DNA from: Aphrocallistes beatrix | Taxonomy: Eukaryota > Porifera > Hexactinellida > Sceptrulophora > Aphrocallistidae | Length of the DNA: 64,000 nt | Direction: 5' to 3' | Assembly: GCA_963281255.1 (NCBI GenBank) | Contig: OY725492.1 | Coordinates: forward strand, 5,469,132-5,533,131 | Part shown: positions 23,301 through 32,530 of the stretch, piece after piece | How the letters are laid out: the number at the start of each line of letters is the position of its first letter | Position numbering within the stretch: the first letter of the stretch is position 1 | Notes under the pieces: generated by a model | The model's input: the letters and a program-made list of their open reading frames with translations, nothing else | Database searches by the model: none | Told to the model about the DNA's origin: nothing | Program-made: the position numbers and the translations under genes

Positions 23301-26300
23301 GTGGTGTGCTCCACCAGGGCCGGTCTCGCCGGGCCCGCTTCTGGCGCCCGTTTCAGCCCCGTCGGCGGTTTCTCTCCCGGCTCGGCCGGGGCGGGGGCCG
23401 GCTTCTCGCGCGGCGCCCGCGGCTTGGCCTCCGGCACGGGGGCGGCCGTCTGGGTGCGGGAGGTGTCGGGCGCGGAAATGGTGCGTTGTGCCGGGTACCA
23501 CTCCTCCTGCTTGGGCGTGTGCGGCCATCGGTGCGGCGGCATGAGCGGGTACATGAGACGTTGTGGGTGGCCCGGGTGGTGCGGGTGGAAGGGCGGGCGG
23601 TGTGGCAGCAGGTGGTGGTACTGCTCTGGGTAGAAGTAAGGGGAGCCGTGTCCGTCGCTGGGGTCCGACAGCTCCGTCTTCATCTTGGGCTTGAGAGTGT
23701 CGAGGTGAGAAGTGTCGGGGTGGCTTATGGTGCGGTTGATGGAGGAAAAGGGCGGGGAGGTCTGGTCCATTTCAGACTTGAGGAACGCGTCTGAGAGGAA
23801 AGAGTTGTCGTTGTGGTCGAACTGGAGCTTGGTGTCGGAGGAAGTGGCTCTGTCCTCAGGAGGGGGCTTGATCTTGGCGGGAGAGCAGCTGGTGCTGAAC
23901 CCGCTGATCATGGAGACGGGGGACTCAGGGACATCCTGCGACTCCTCGGAAGGCGCCGCCGGAGAAGTGACACTCGCCGAGTCAGCTGGTTGGTTGTTGT
24001 GCTGCTTGCGTGGCGTACGTGTGCCAGGGCGAAGCATTTCTAGCATCGACTCCACCGACTCTCCTCTCCGCGAGCAGAGGAAGGGCAGCAGCCACTTCAG
24101 GTATATCTGCTTGAGGGACTTTATCCCCGCCGTGCCCTTGGACTGGTAGTTGAACATCTGCGTAAGGAGCGGTAAACAACGGCGAGAAGTAAACAAACAA
24201 ACAAACAAACAAACAAACAAACAAGCAAACAACCTGAAAGATCTTCTTCCATTCCTTTCGCTCGCAGACCTGCCTGACGCCGCCCATGGCCTCCACGGCC
24301 TTGTGCAGGCGGAACAGGTTCACCTCCTCCCCCGCCACCGAGGGCGCGCGGGCGGGAGTGGCGTAGGGCGTGGCCTGCAGCTGATTGGTGTAGAGGAAGT
24401 AGAGCAGCTGGTAGTAGAAGTCGTGCGCCTCCCGGTTGGCCATCTCGCGCTGGAACTCCGGATACAGGCCGTGCTCGCGGACCCACTGCTCGAAGGGGAC
24501 GTGCTCCCCCTTCCGCTTCCCGGGGGGTCTCCGGGGGGCGGGAGTGGTGGGGGAGGCGCCCATGGGGAGGGAGGTGGGGGTGTGCTGGCGCGCCAGGGGG
24601 GGCGTCTCCTGCCGAGAGGAGTTCCCGGGGTCAAGGCCGGGGTGCCGGAATGTCCGCGGCGTGAGTGGGTTGGACACCTCCCTCTGCAGGTCCGGCAGGG
24701 AGCTGGTGGACGTGTGCGACACTTCATGTGCCACCGGGGAAGGGCTGAGGTGTGATTGGCTGAGCGGGGTCGGAGAGAAGGACGGGAAGTCCGAGTTCCC
24801 CTGAGCGATGTTCCCCCTGGACCCCTGGTGTCCGCGCGAGGGGGACAGCTGGTCGTTCATCGGGAGCGCGCCCAGGGCGGGCGGGATTGGGCTGTGCGAG
24901 GGCTTCATTTGTGTCGGAGTGTCGCGACGCATGTTCATAGGCGGGTTCCGCGCCATGTGGTTGTACATGTGGGAGGGGTACACCTGGTGCGTCCAATCCC
25001 CGCTCCAGGGGTCCTGAGGCGCCATCTGGGGGACGAGCGGCTCCATCATGGGCGCCATCTCCTGCGTCCAGTGCCCGCCCCATTCCTGCGCGGGTCTGCG
25101 CGGGAGCTGCAAGTGCGCGCCCATCTGGAAGTGCGGCACGTCGTAGGGGGTCTGCGCGGGGTACTGCATGGGGTAGGCGCGCGGGTAGCCGGGGTAGTCG
25201 TAGGGGTAGCCGGGCGGCTTCGGCTTTGAGAGGGGAGACTCTTTCATTTGCTTGTACATGTTGGGCTGGATGGGGAGGTGCGGCCCGTCCATGCCGGAAT
25301 GTAGTGCCGGCGCGCCTGTCGGGTTCCACTTGGGCGTGTAGGTGCCGTTGCCTGACATCTGCCGCTAATCACCACAAACACAACACAGTTAGACTAGGGA
25401 TTAGCGCTAAAAGATAGACACGGATTGGTTGATTAATTTGTTAAATTCGATTGCCCCCACTCGAATTCTAGATTGTGGAAGGTGTTAAGAATAAGTAGTG
25501 ACGTCACTATTAGGTGTACTACAAGGTACTTTAACACATCACACTTCTAGTTCCATCGCACTCCCTGTACACGCACTGCGTGTTTATCACGTTCTAAAAA
25601 TAGCACAGAAGCAGACTCTGCTCTAGTGCCAGTTAAATTAATTGCTACGTGTATAGAAATTGCGTCCATGGTACAGCACATGCATTATGATGCTGTGATT
25701 CTGCTCGTATCGCGTTACGCCATTCAGTGCAGAGTACCAGCACAGCTCAGGAGTGGAATAACTCTCCACTCCACTTAAGGAATACTATAACGACAATGGA
25801 TGAGTATTCAGTTGCTAGGCTAAGCTCCTGGTATTCACACATTCGACTAGAAGTGTGAAAACGAGGAGCCTTTTCTAAATTTAGAATGTTTGTAGGCTCT
25901 CCAAGCAGCTGGTGGAGGTGTCAGGAGTGGAGGGGGCGAGTGGGAGGATGTGGCTGCACGTGTGTGTGGAGAGGGAGCGAGCAGCGCGGGCTGGAGAGGT
26001 GACAAAGTGGCAGGGGATCCAGGTGTCGGAGCTAACAGCTGATGAAGTGGAGTGCAGCCTCTGCTGCCGTCTCTTCTTCAGACCCGCCACCACTCCGTGT
26101 GGCCACACCTTATGCGAGCCATGTCTCAACAGGTAACACCATTGGTCCAATTGTGCCCGAACAAAGTGTCTCAAATCGTACCCATTAGGTGTCTGGACCA
26201 CAGCACCACCTGTCCCGTGTGCAGGTCTCCACTCACAGTCATGCTCGGGAAATACCAGCACAAGGCCTGCGTTGCTATGGACAGTATCTTGAAGCAGTGC

Positions 26301-29142
26301 CTTCCTCACGTATGTATGTTGCGTCAGTCAATTAGTAGAAGCAAAGAGATTACATTTCAGCTAAAATGATTGTTGAGATTCAGCTAAAATTAGCAGCATG
26401 GAGATAAAATTAGAATAGTCGACCGCTGCTAAAACCTCAAATTGTCTGCCTCAACAAACGAATGGCTATAATTAGAATTTTTAGTTACATTAAATTATGC
26501 TAATGGATTTACACTTGTGGTTTCATATAGAAACTAATTTTAGAACCAAATATGCGCTCGAATTAGGAATTATAAATAGCTGAGAATGGTGTGAGTGGTC
26601 AGAATTTCAGGCGGGATATACGGTTTCAGATCCAGTTCTAATTTAAGAGGCGCGCGTGGGCTAGGGTTTCGTATAAAAGGAAGATAAATAACTATGTACT
26701 GCTCCCGTAACTAACTAGTGTGATAATATTAATCTAGAGAATACGTAGTAGTTAGGATAACTAACTGGAGGCGGCATAATGGTGACGTCACGAAGCCATA
26801 ACTCCTCTGATGCAAGATTAGCCCGCCTCCCTGGAATGGAACATTCTAGAACAAATAAAGGTAACCAATAGCAGTCCCGTGTCTGAGTGTGTGTGTGGTG
26901 GTGGTCTGATGACGTCACAGCAAGCGTGGTGGCGCTGGGCACTATGGAGTAAGTGCGGAGAATAACTAGAGAGTGTAAGGCTGCTGCTATAAGAACAGAG
27001 AGCTGAGCCTATTCATACAGGCTACTGACTTGCTCATGAAGCAATATGCGTTCTACTGATAGAGTAGGCTCTCAGGCTTCTCTACACTAAGCTGCACTGA
27101 TATCTGTGCGTGTGTTGTTGTGTCTAACTTGTAAACAACGCGCTCTGTCACCATGGATTGGGCGGGATTAGGCGCTGATTAGCACATTCCTAGCTGTGAT
27201 TAATGTTACTATGCAGAATGAGCATTGTATATGTCGCGAGTATGTGTTATAACGACCAGTTGGTGTCTTAGGAATGCAAGCTGAGAGAGAGTGAGCACCA
27301 GGGCGAGCAGGCCTCCCCTGGGAACCTCAGCTGTCTCCTGTCACAAGACAACTGTCTTGACACCTTCGAACTCTCCATCTTCGTGTGCAGTCTCGCGTTC
27401 CCTTTCGTCAAGTGCGGACTTCACGTTTTCGAGCCCAGGTAGGCACTCGGGCCTCGATTTTATCTCGTTTCAGCAAATTCCGTAAAACGGAGTTATTAAT
27501 TGCATGAATAGAGCTGCCTAGATCTCTCAAATCTCACCATTCGACAGAATCTAAGAATACTCCATTGAAATCTCACGGCTTATCGAACGTTCTATCACCC
27601 TCACAGTAAAAACTTATTTTTTGCAAAAAATATGATCAAATTCAAGTGGAAAATACTTGAAACTAGAAAGAAATCAATTTTAACCGTAGAATGCCCACTG
27701 GGGACACAGACCCCGATATCGCGGATGTCTCCCAGCCATTTTCTATGGCACTGAAGCCATAAGCCATATAAATGCTGGGCATTCTACAGTTAAAAACTTT
27801 TTTTCTAAAATTTCCTTTATTCAGATGTCCCAAAAACCAAAATACTATAAACATAAGATCATAGAATCAGTTAGAATTGATTTCGGATAATTGAATGAGG
27901 ATCAAAATGAAATCTCATGTCTCATAAATTCAGAGTTCGAGAGCTCTGCGACAGTACAAATACTAAATACTTCGCTTTATATCCAAATGACAGGAGTTGA
28001 ATATACATACGATTGGACAGTCGGACATACCTAATTTACGGAATATTCCGTAAATTAGGTATGTCCCATACGATGGCCTCGACTAATTGCACATCGAATT
28101 ATATTGAAAATTAATTAACTGCAACCAAAGTCAGACCTCTCAACTCTCACCATTCAGAACACTGTCGTAACACTAAATTCCAGATCTCTCGATTTGTCAC
28201 TTGCCATCACACGATTAGTTAAATCACAGGTTGAGGAGGAAGCTGCGGTATGGCAGGACTTCACACAAACTTATAGGTTACAACTAAACCCCAAAATTAT
28301 GTTAATTGAGTCTAGATATATCCCAATTACATTTTTATTCCACAGAATAAAAATGTAATTGGGATATATATCTGAGATTTTCTTCTCCCTAGGTGACAAC
28401 AATAGCTGTAGATCGATATTTGAGCGTCTAAGATATAAAAATCTTTCTGGGGAGCAAGCCCCCCAGATCCCCCTTACCGTCGCTCGCTCTTGGCCCCCCC
28501 GGTTTTATTTTATTTCCAAAAACTTGGCGCCTAGGCTGATACAATAAATCACTGGTCTGTCGTGTGTGTTATCTCAGTGCGTGGCAGGTATCGGCTGATG
28601 GTGCGGCAGGCCTGGGAGAGTGAGAGCAAGTGCTTCGGGATGTGCGCTCCGCACGCAGGCGCCTACTCCGAATTCGGAACTGTTCTAAAAATATACTCGC
28701 ACCAGCTCCTCCAGGACGGGAGAGTGCTCATAGATACGCGAGGGGTGAGAAGGTATGTGTCCCATTTTAGAATGCGGGTGCTTGTGTAGCTATTTATAGG
28801 TGTGCGTCTAGGTTCAGAGTTGTGTCGCGGGACACGCGGGATGGGCACGCAGTGGCGCGGGTTCGCCTCCTCTGCGACACGAATCGATTGGTGGACGCAC
28901 TGATCCCACAGATGCAGCACACCTACCGACACCTGGCACAGGGACCCCCCTTCCTCTCCGACCAGTTGGGAGGACTCCCGGACTTCTGGGAGGGGGCGGG
29001 CGGTCCGGACGGCCCCGGGTGGATCTGGTATGGCCTGGCGATGATCTCCTTCCTGAAAGGTGGCAGCGGGGTGACACTGGAGGTGTTAGGTGAACTCTGT
29101 GTGGTATCGCGCTACTCACTCATGGCATCTGTCTTCAACTAA
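20378..29142 (+). CDS. LONRF-type RING finger / TPR / LON-domain protein
   Basis: Predicted E3 ubiquitin ligase of the LONRF1-3 family. Exons 20378-20746, 20816-21114, 25896-26132, 26189-26309, 27272-27438, 28588-28752, 28812-29142 total 1689 bp, 562 aa. Order: a degenerate first RING (LCGVCSNLVYEP ... ICKLCYC, without the Cys-x-His and closing CPxC), a TPR-like segment (KKWEEAVSIYSRTLDL ... VLSNRCFAEV ... ALRDANSCLKKAPFWKKGYY), a complete second C3HC4 RING (CSLCCRLFFRPATTPCGHTL CEPC...CPVC), then a LON substrate-binding domain (LAFPFVKCGLHVFEPRYRLM, FGMCAPHAGAYSEFGTVLKI, DTRGVRRFRV). It is shorter than human members (about 750 aa). ARID1 lies antisense in intron 21115-25895. AATAAA is at 29230. 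Confidence 0.9.
21643..25358 (-). CDS. ARID1: ARID1/BAF250 subunit of SWI/SNF
   Basis: DNA-binding subunit of canonical BAF chromatin remodelling complexes. Exons 25358-24234, 24157-22893, 22836-22492, 22387-21643 total 3480 bp, 1159 aa, about half human ARID1A because the low-complexity N-terminus is short. The Pro/Met/Gly/Tyr-rich N-terminal third precedes the ARID domain (~residues 285-440: RKGEHVPFEQWVREHGLYPE, VNLFRLHKAVEAMGGVRQVC, KEWKKIFQ, then KGTAGIKSLKQIYLKWLLPF), followed by a Pro-rich linker and the BAF250_C Armadillo-like region (PMRLTMALRSGVLTDTAWAL, LGHMTICISNLIRCLSFIQG, CEWWWMYLEYVREDIFVLLC, WLSPKRLVLECLSKLSVLPS). ATG 25358 is the first in-frame Met; an upstream non-coding exon is possible. 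It is nested antisense in a LONRF intron. Confidence 0.93.
24189..24229. repeat. (AAAC)n tract at ARID1 exon 1 donor
   Basis: Tetranucleotide repeat filling most of the 76-bp intron between ARID1 exons 1 and 2. Confidence 0.9.
25359..25895. other. ARID1 upstream region within LONRF intron 2
   Basis: About 0.5 kb between the ARID1 start codon and LONRF exon 3. It probably carries the ARID1 promoter. No distinct element is recognised. Confidence 0.45.
26310..27271. other. LONRF intron 4
   Basis: About 1 kb, AT-rich. A TATAAAAGG word is at 26673 but no convincing reading frame follows. Nothing else is seen. Confidence 0.4.
27678..27796. repeat. Inverted-repeat element, probable MITE
   Basis: Arms TTTTAACCGTAGAATGCCCA and TGGGCATTCTACAGTTAAAA pair with one mismatch across a ~80-bp loop. 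Confidence 0.65.
28023..28066. repeat. 44-bp perfect palindrome
   Basis: GGACATACCTAATTTACGGA and its reverse complement meet at a central AATATT in LONRF intron 5. Confidence 0.85.
28314..28371. repeat. ~58-bp near-perfect palindrome
   Basis: Arms TATATCCCAATTACATTTTT and its reverse complement around a short CCACAG loop in LONRF intron 5. Confidence 0.85.
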
Positions 29143-29229
29143 CCATGGATACTTTATAATTGCTGTATTAGCCAATCAGCTGCTTACAATTCTGTCTTGT
29201 TCAATGACTCAGGTTTACTGTAAACCCTG

Positions 29230-29235
29230 AATAAA
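29230..29235 (+). terminator. Poly(A) signal of LONRF
   Basis: AATAAA about 88 bp after the LONRF stop codon and just before the PTTG1IP-like gene. Confidence 0.6.
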
Positions 29236-29308
29236 CTTTCTAAAAATAGATGCAGTTTCTCTTTAGACTATTTAGCCTTATTTAATATTGTTTCTATTTA
29301 TAGCGACT

Positions 29309-29869
29309 ATGAGGGTCTACCTCGTACTAATTATAGCCACATTCCTAGCATTCCAATGCCGCAGTGAGGACGTCCTGCAGAGTGTACGCTTTATTCGCAC
29401 GTCTCCTGTACAGCTGTCAGCCAATGAGAAGTGTCTTACGCTCAACACCTCGTGTGACGCCTGCATCCAGGGGACAGAGGGAGTGTCCTGCTACTGGTGT
29501 GGCTCGGAGTGTCGCGAGCTGGCATTCTCCGGAATCACCTCGGGCGACTGCGACTTGAACGACATCAAGGTTGGGCAGTGCCAGCTGAACGGGCTGGCCA
29601 TCATCATCCTGAGCTGCGGGGCGGTGCTGGTGGTCCTCTCGCTGGGCTGCGTGGCGCTCTGCCTCGGCTGCTACTGCTACTGCCGCTTCTGCCGCGGGAA
29701 AAGGCGCGCCCGCGCCACCAAGGCCCAGCTCCGCGCGGAGAATGAGATGAACGAGATCGGAGAGAGACACGCGCAGAAACGCGCGGAGCGACAGGCCAAG
29801 GGCGACGAGATGAGGCGCAAGTACGGACTCCTCTCCGAGGACGACAAGAGCGGGTACCAGCACTTGTAG
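29309..29869 (+). CDS. PTTG1IP: PTTG1IP-like type I membrane protein
   Basis: A 186-aa protein close to human PTTG1IP (PBF, 180 aa) in length and layout. The start ATG 29309 gives a signal peptide (RVYLVLIIATFLAFQC). A Cys-rich PSI-like ectodomain follows (CLTLNTSCDACIQGTEGVSC, YWCGSECRELAF, GDCDLNDIKVGQC), then a membrane span (~residues 99-125, GLAIIILSCGAVLVVLSLGC) with a Cys-rich edge, and a charged helical tail (RAENEMNEIGERHAQKRAER) ending in a YQHL tyrosine sorting motif. In vertebrates the protein shuttles between membranes and nucleus and binds securin; that role is not shown here. A CTATTTATAG word follows the stop directly and AATAAA is at 29932. Confidence 0.87.
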   Translation: MRVYLVLIIATFLAFQCRSEDVLQSVRFIRTSPVQLSANEKCLTLNTSCDACIQGTEGVSCYWCGSECRELAFSGITSGDCDLNDIKVGQCQLNGLAIIILSCGAVLVVLSLGCVALCLGCYCYCRFCRGKRRARATKAQLRAENEMNEIGERHAQKRAERQAKGDEMRRKYGLLSEDDKSGYQHL

Positions 29870-29931
29870 CTATTTATAGCCCCACTGACTTGTATTGTAT
29901 TTTAACTGGATTGCATTTGCAAAATTGATTC

Positions 29932-29937
29932 AATAAA
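29932..29937 (+). terminator. Poly(A) signal of the PTTG1IP-like gene
   Basis: AATAAA about 63 bp after the stop codon. Confidence 0.6.
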
Positions 29938-30078
29938 AGCACTGTTAATAAGGTCGAAGATATCTAAAACAGGTTAAATAGAAAATAATAATATCTCTGA
30001 TTGGGCAGCTGATGCGGGGTAAGGTGGCATGATAGAGGTGTGAAGTGGTCAGGGAACGTGTCTCTCTTCCTTCCCTAG

Positions 30079-30333
30079 TCAATCCTTCTTGTGCTCGCCC
30101 TCTCTGAAGACGCGAATCGCGTAGCCAATCAGAACCACGTGTATGACCACCACTGCCACTAGCGCCGCCAGGATGTCCCCGCGCGTCTGCTCGAATCCCA
30201 GGTGCGACACGGCGATGTGGCGCGTGAGGAAGAAGACCACCACTGGGACGATGAGGGCGCTTAGCACCATGCGGAACTGCCTCATCATCTGGTCGTCCTT
30301 GGCTAGAGGGGAGGTGTCGGGGGGAGGGTTCAT
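30079..30333 (-). CDS. VMA21: VMA21, V-ATPase assembly factor
   Basis: ER membrane chaperone for V0 assembly of the vacuolar proton pump. It has 84 aa in one exon from ATG 30333; an in-frame extension upstream lacks an ATG. Two membrane spans: residues ~22-42 (FRMVLSALIVPVVVFFLTRH) and ~55-77 (DILAALVAVVVIHVVLIGYA), as in the family. The C-terminus EGEHKKD has a Lys pair near the end that could act as an ER-retrieval signal, although it is offset by one from the strict KKxx form. Human VMA21 is 101 aa. It is convergent with PTTG1IP (209-bp gap) and divergent from the Rubicon-homology gene (478 bp). Confidence 0.9.
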   Translation of the reverse strand: MNPPPDTSPLAKDDQMMRQFRMVLSALIVPVVVFFLTRHIAVSHLGFEQTRGDILAALVAVVVIHVVLIGYAIRVFREGEHKKD

Positions 30334-30811
30334 GCTATTTATAGATCTAGAGAGGAGAGTTAGACACCAGCTGGTATGGCGAGGTAGAACCTCTGACACC
30401 TGAGTCTGTTACTATAAATAGATTAGGGGTCAGCTGGTCCAAGTGCAATTTTAACGTAACAACTACATTACACGCTTGTTAGCTACCGGAGTAGTACACT
30501 GCTCTACCTGGGAGGTTATAAGTATGAACAGTGGAGTTTTGATATATAAGATACTTGTAAGTCTTATGAACTCTGCGCAGAAGTACTCTCTCATAGACTG
30601 GGGGGGGGGGGGGGGAGGGGGGAGGGGAGAGGGAGCAGGGCTTACAAATATTTCTTAATAAGGGAAAAAAATTTATTTCAGCGCCGCCCTTATCAAATAT
30701 GGAATCAGAAAGCTGATATCTGAATCTAACTTATGCGTACTTGAACTGAACAATGGGAACTTCTACTAGGAAGATTCCGCTGTACCTAACTCTCGTAAAT
30801 AACCCGCTTAA
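30334..30811. promoter_or_regulatory. Divergent intergenic region, VMA21 / RH gene
   Basis: 478 bp between two start codons on opposite strands. It carries CTATTTATAG at 30334 and CTATAAATAG at 30411, and a G-rich tract at 30600-30630. Transcription starts are not visible. Confidence 0.5.
30600..30630 (+). repeat. G-tract, potential G-quadruplex
   Basis: A run of sixteen G followed by G-rich sequence broken by single A bases, between VMA21 and the RH gene. Confidence 0.85.
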
Positions 30812-32412
30812 ATGGCTAATATAAATAGCCCATTCCTATCTCCCAGTAGCGTAGCTATGGACTACGAGAAGCTGCTCACGCGTGCGCTGCAGGGGGAGAG
30901 GGGCCCGGAGGAGAGCGCGGCCCTGGTGAGCACCCTGGAGACCCAGGCGGGGCAGTCCGTGGACTATGACGTCATTGCGGTGGCGCAGTCCAGCTGGCAG
31001 CAGCAGAACAAAGCCCGCCTGAGCCACGCGCTCAACTCCCGCAACTTCATCCTGGAGATCGCCCCGGAGCGCGGGCTGGACTCGCAGGGGTACAAATGCG
31101 CCGCCTGCGCCACTCCCATCGGGATCATATTCGGGACCCCCCGCGTGTGCGCCTACAACGGGAAGGGGTACTGTCCCGAGTGCTTCGGGAGCCACGAGAG
31201 ACCCATCCCAGGTACGCGCTGATTGGTCCATTTCCAACTAAGGAATCTACTGAATCTGGGCTTATATAGTGCCGCTAGGACCATGGATGATAGGTTTCGG
31301 CGAGCTTTCATTAGCAACGGAACAGTACAGTAGTTATTCTGTCGCCTTCCACCTCGTGTTAGGTAGTGAGGTGTCAAGTGGCACGAAGTGTTATTTGTGT
31401 CGCTTAGGGCGGATGCTGCAGAACTGGGACTTCCACCTGCACCCCGTCAGCAAGGAGAGCCGACACATCATCGACGAGATCATGTCCATCCCGATGCTGC
31501 ACCTCTCCGCGCTGGCGCCAGACCTCCACCTCTACGTGGGGGGTCTGGACCGCGTGAGGAAGCTGCGCCACCAGCTGAGCGCCCTGTGTCGCTACCTGAG
31601 CACGTGTCGCGCGGGGAAGGAGGTGGAAGGGTGGAAGCGCGCCACCCGGCGCTTCAAAGGGCGCGAGTACCTGCTGGAGCACACGGACATCTACTCCGTG
31701 CAGGACCTGCTGCGGGTGCACATGGACCTGCTGGCGCCCGAGCTGAAGGAGTGCGTGGTGGAGGGGACCGCACACGTCAAGCGCTGCCACGTCTGCCAGG
31801 CACAGGGCTACATCTGTGAGGTGAGTGTTTATAGAACAGCTCAACTCTATTTATAGAACAACTCCACTCTATTTATAGAACAGCCATAGGCGTAACTTCA
31901 GGGGTGGCAGGGGTAGCGTGCCACCCAGACGTAAATGTTATGTTGACTTGGGGTGGCATGCCACATTAGTTTGATATATTTACAAATCTCGCCACCCCAG
32001 CTAACCATGAAAAAATCAAAATAGTCACGCCTTTGCTGAACAGCTCAACTCTATTTATAGCCCAATTCAACTCTATTTATAGTAGAGCTTCAAGGATCTC
32101 GACTTCTATAGGATAGAACTGAGTCTATTTATAGTACGTAGTATGCCAGGTAGCTTCAATGTGTCTATTTATGTCTTTTTACAGATCTGCAACCAAGGAC
32201 CGGCGCTGTTCCCGTTCCAGGTAGAAAGGGTGTGGAAGTGTCCGCGGTGTCTCTCCGTCTACCACCAGGTGTGCAAGCCCGCCTCCACGCACTGCCCCAA
32301 GTGTCTCCGCCTGTCCGAGCGCAGACAGACCGTCTCCAAACCCTCGCACCCCCAGCTGACCCCAGCTGACCCCCCAGCTGATACAGCTGATCACACAGCT
32401 AACCACAGCTGA
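30812..32412 (+). CDS. Rubicon-homology (RH) domain protein, RUBCN/DEF8/PLEKHM-like
   Basis: Exons 30812-31211, 31408-31820 and 32185-32412 total 1041 bp, 346 aa. Residues ~90-330 are a Rubicon-homology zinc domain: YKCAACATPIGI, GKGYCPECF, LQNWDFHLHPVSKE, RVRKLRHQL, DIYSVQDLLRVHMDLLAPEL, THVKRCHVCQAQGYICEICN, ALFPFQ, WKCPRCLSVYHQVC and THCPKCLRLS. RH domains bind Rab7 and act in endolysosome and autophagosome traffic. YSVQDLL favours DEF8 while THVKRCHVCQAQGYICE favours Rubicon, so the subfamily is left open. No RUN or PH domain is visible in the ~90 N-terminal residues. ATG 30812 is used; Met17 is an alternative. The tail is made of CAGCTGA-type DNA repeats that run through the stop. Confidence 0.88.
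31826..32115. repeat. CTATTTATAG tandem repeats interrupted by an insertion
   Basis: In RH-gene intron 31821-32184, ~23-bp units of the type AACTCTATTTATAGAACAGC recur before and after a ~150-bp block at 31887-32040. That block starts CATAGGCGTAACTT, ends AGTCACGCCTTTGCT and is flanked on both sides by GAACAGC, as if a short element inserted into the array. Confidence 0.65.
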
Positions 32413-32474
32413 CCCCCCAGCTGATACAGCTGATCACACAGCTTACCACAGCTAATACAGCTGATTACACAGCC
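32351..32474. repeat. CAGCTGA-rich repeat covering the RH gene stop codon
   Basis: About ten CAGCTGA/CAGCTAA words in a ~46-bp higher-order repeat (CCCCCCAGCTGATACAGCTG type). The array encodes the last ~20 residues (Pro/Ala/Asp/Thr-rich) and supplies the stop. Confidence 0.85.
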
Positions 32475-32530
32475 GATTGAACTGAGTGTGTTTAATATGA
32501 TTATGTACATACAAGCGTCACATTGATTGG

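Larger units (their letters stand above)
27439..28587. other. LONRF intron 5 with several hairpin elements
   Basis: About 1.15 kb with three inverted-repeat structures (27678-27796, 28023-28066, 28314-28371) and a GC-rich GGGGAGCAAGCCCCCCAGAT block near 28450. No coding signal is seen. Confidence 0.55.

Noticed and set aside
22928..23794. A 288-codon plus-strand frame across ARID1
   Set aside because: Arg/Gly-rich shadow of the Pro-rich ARID1 linker, with no start context or family match.
26673..26942. A TATA-like box and a 75-codon antisense frame in LONRF intron 4
   Set aside because: The frame is short, has no domain and does not follow the TATA on the same strand.
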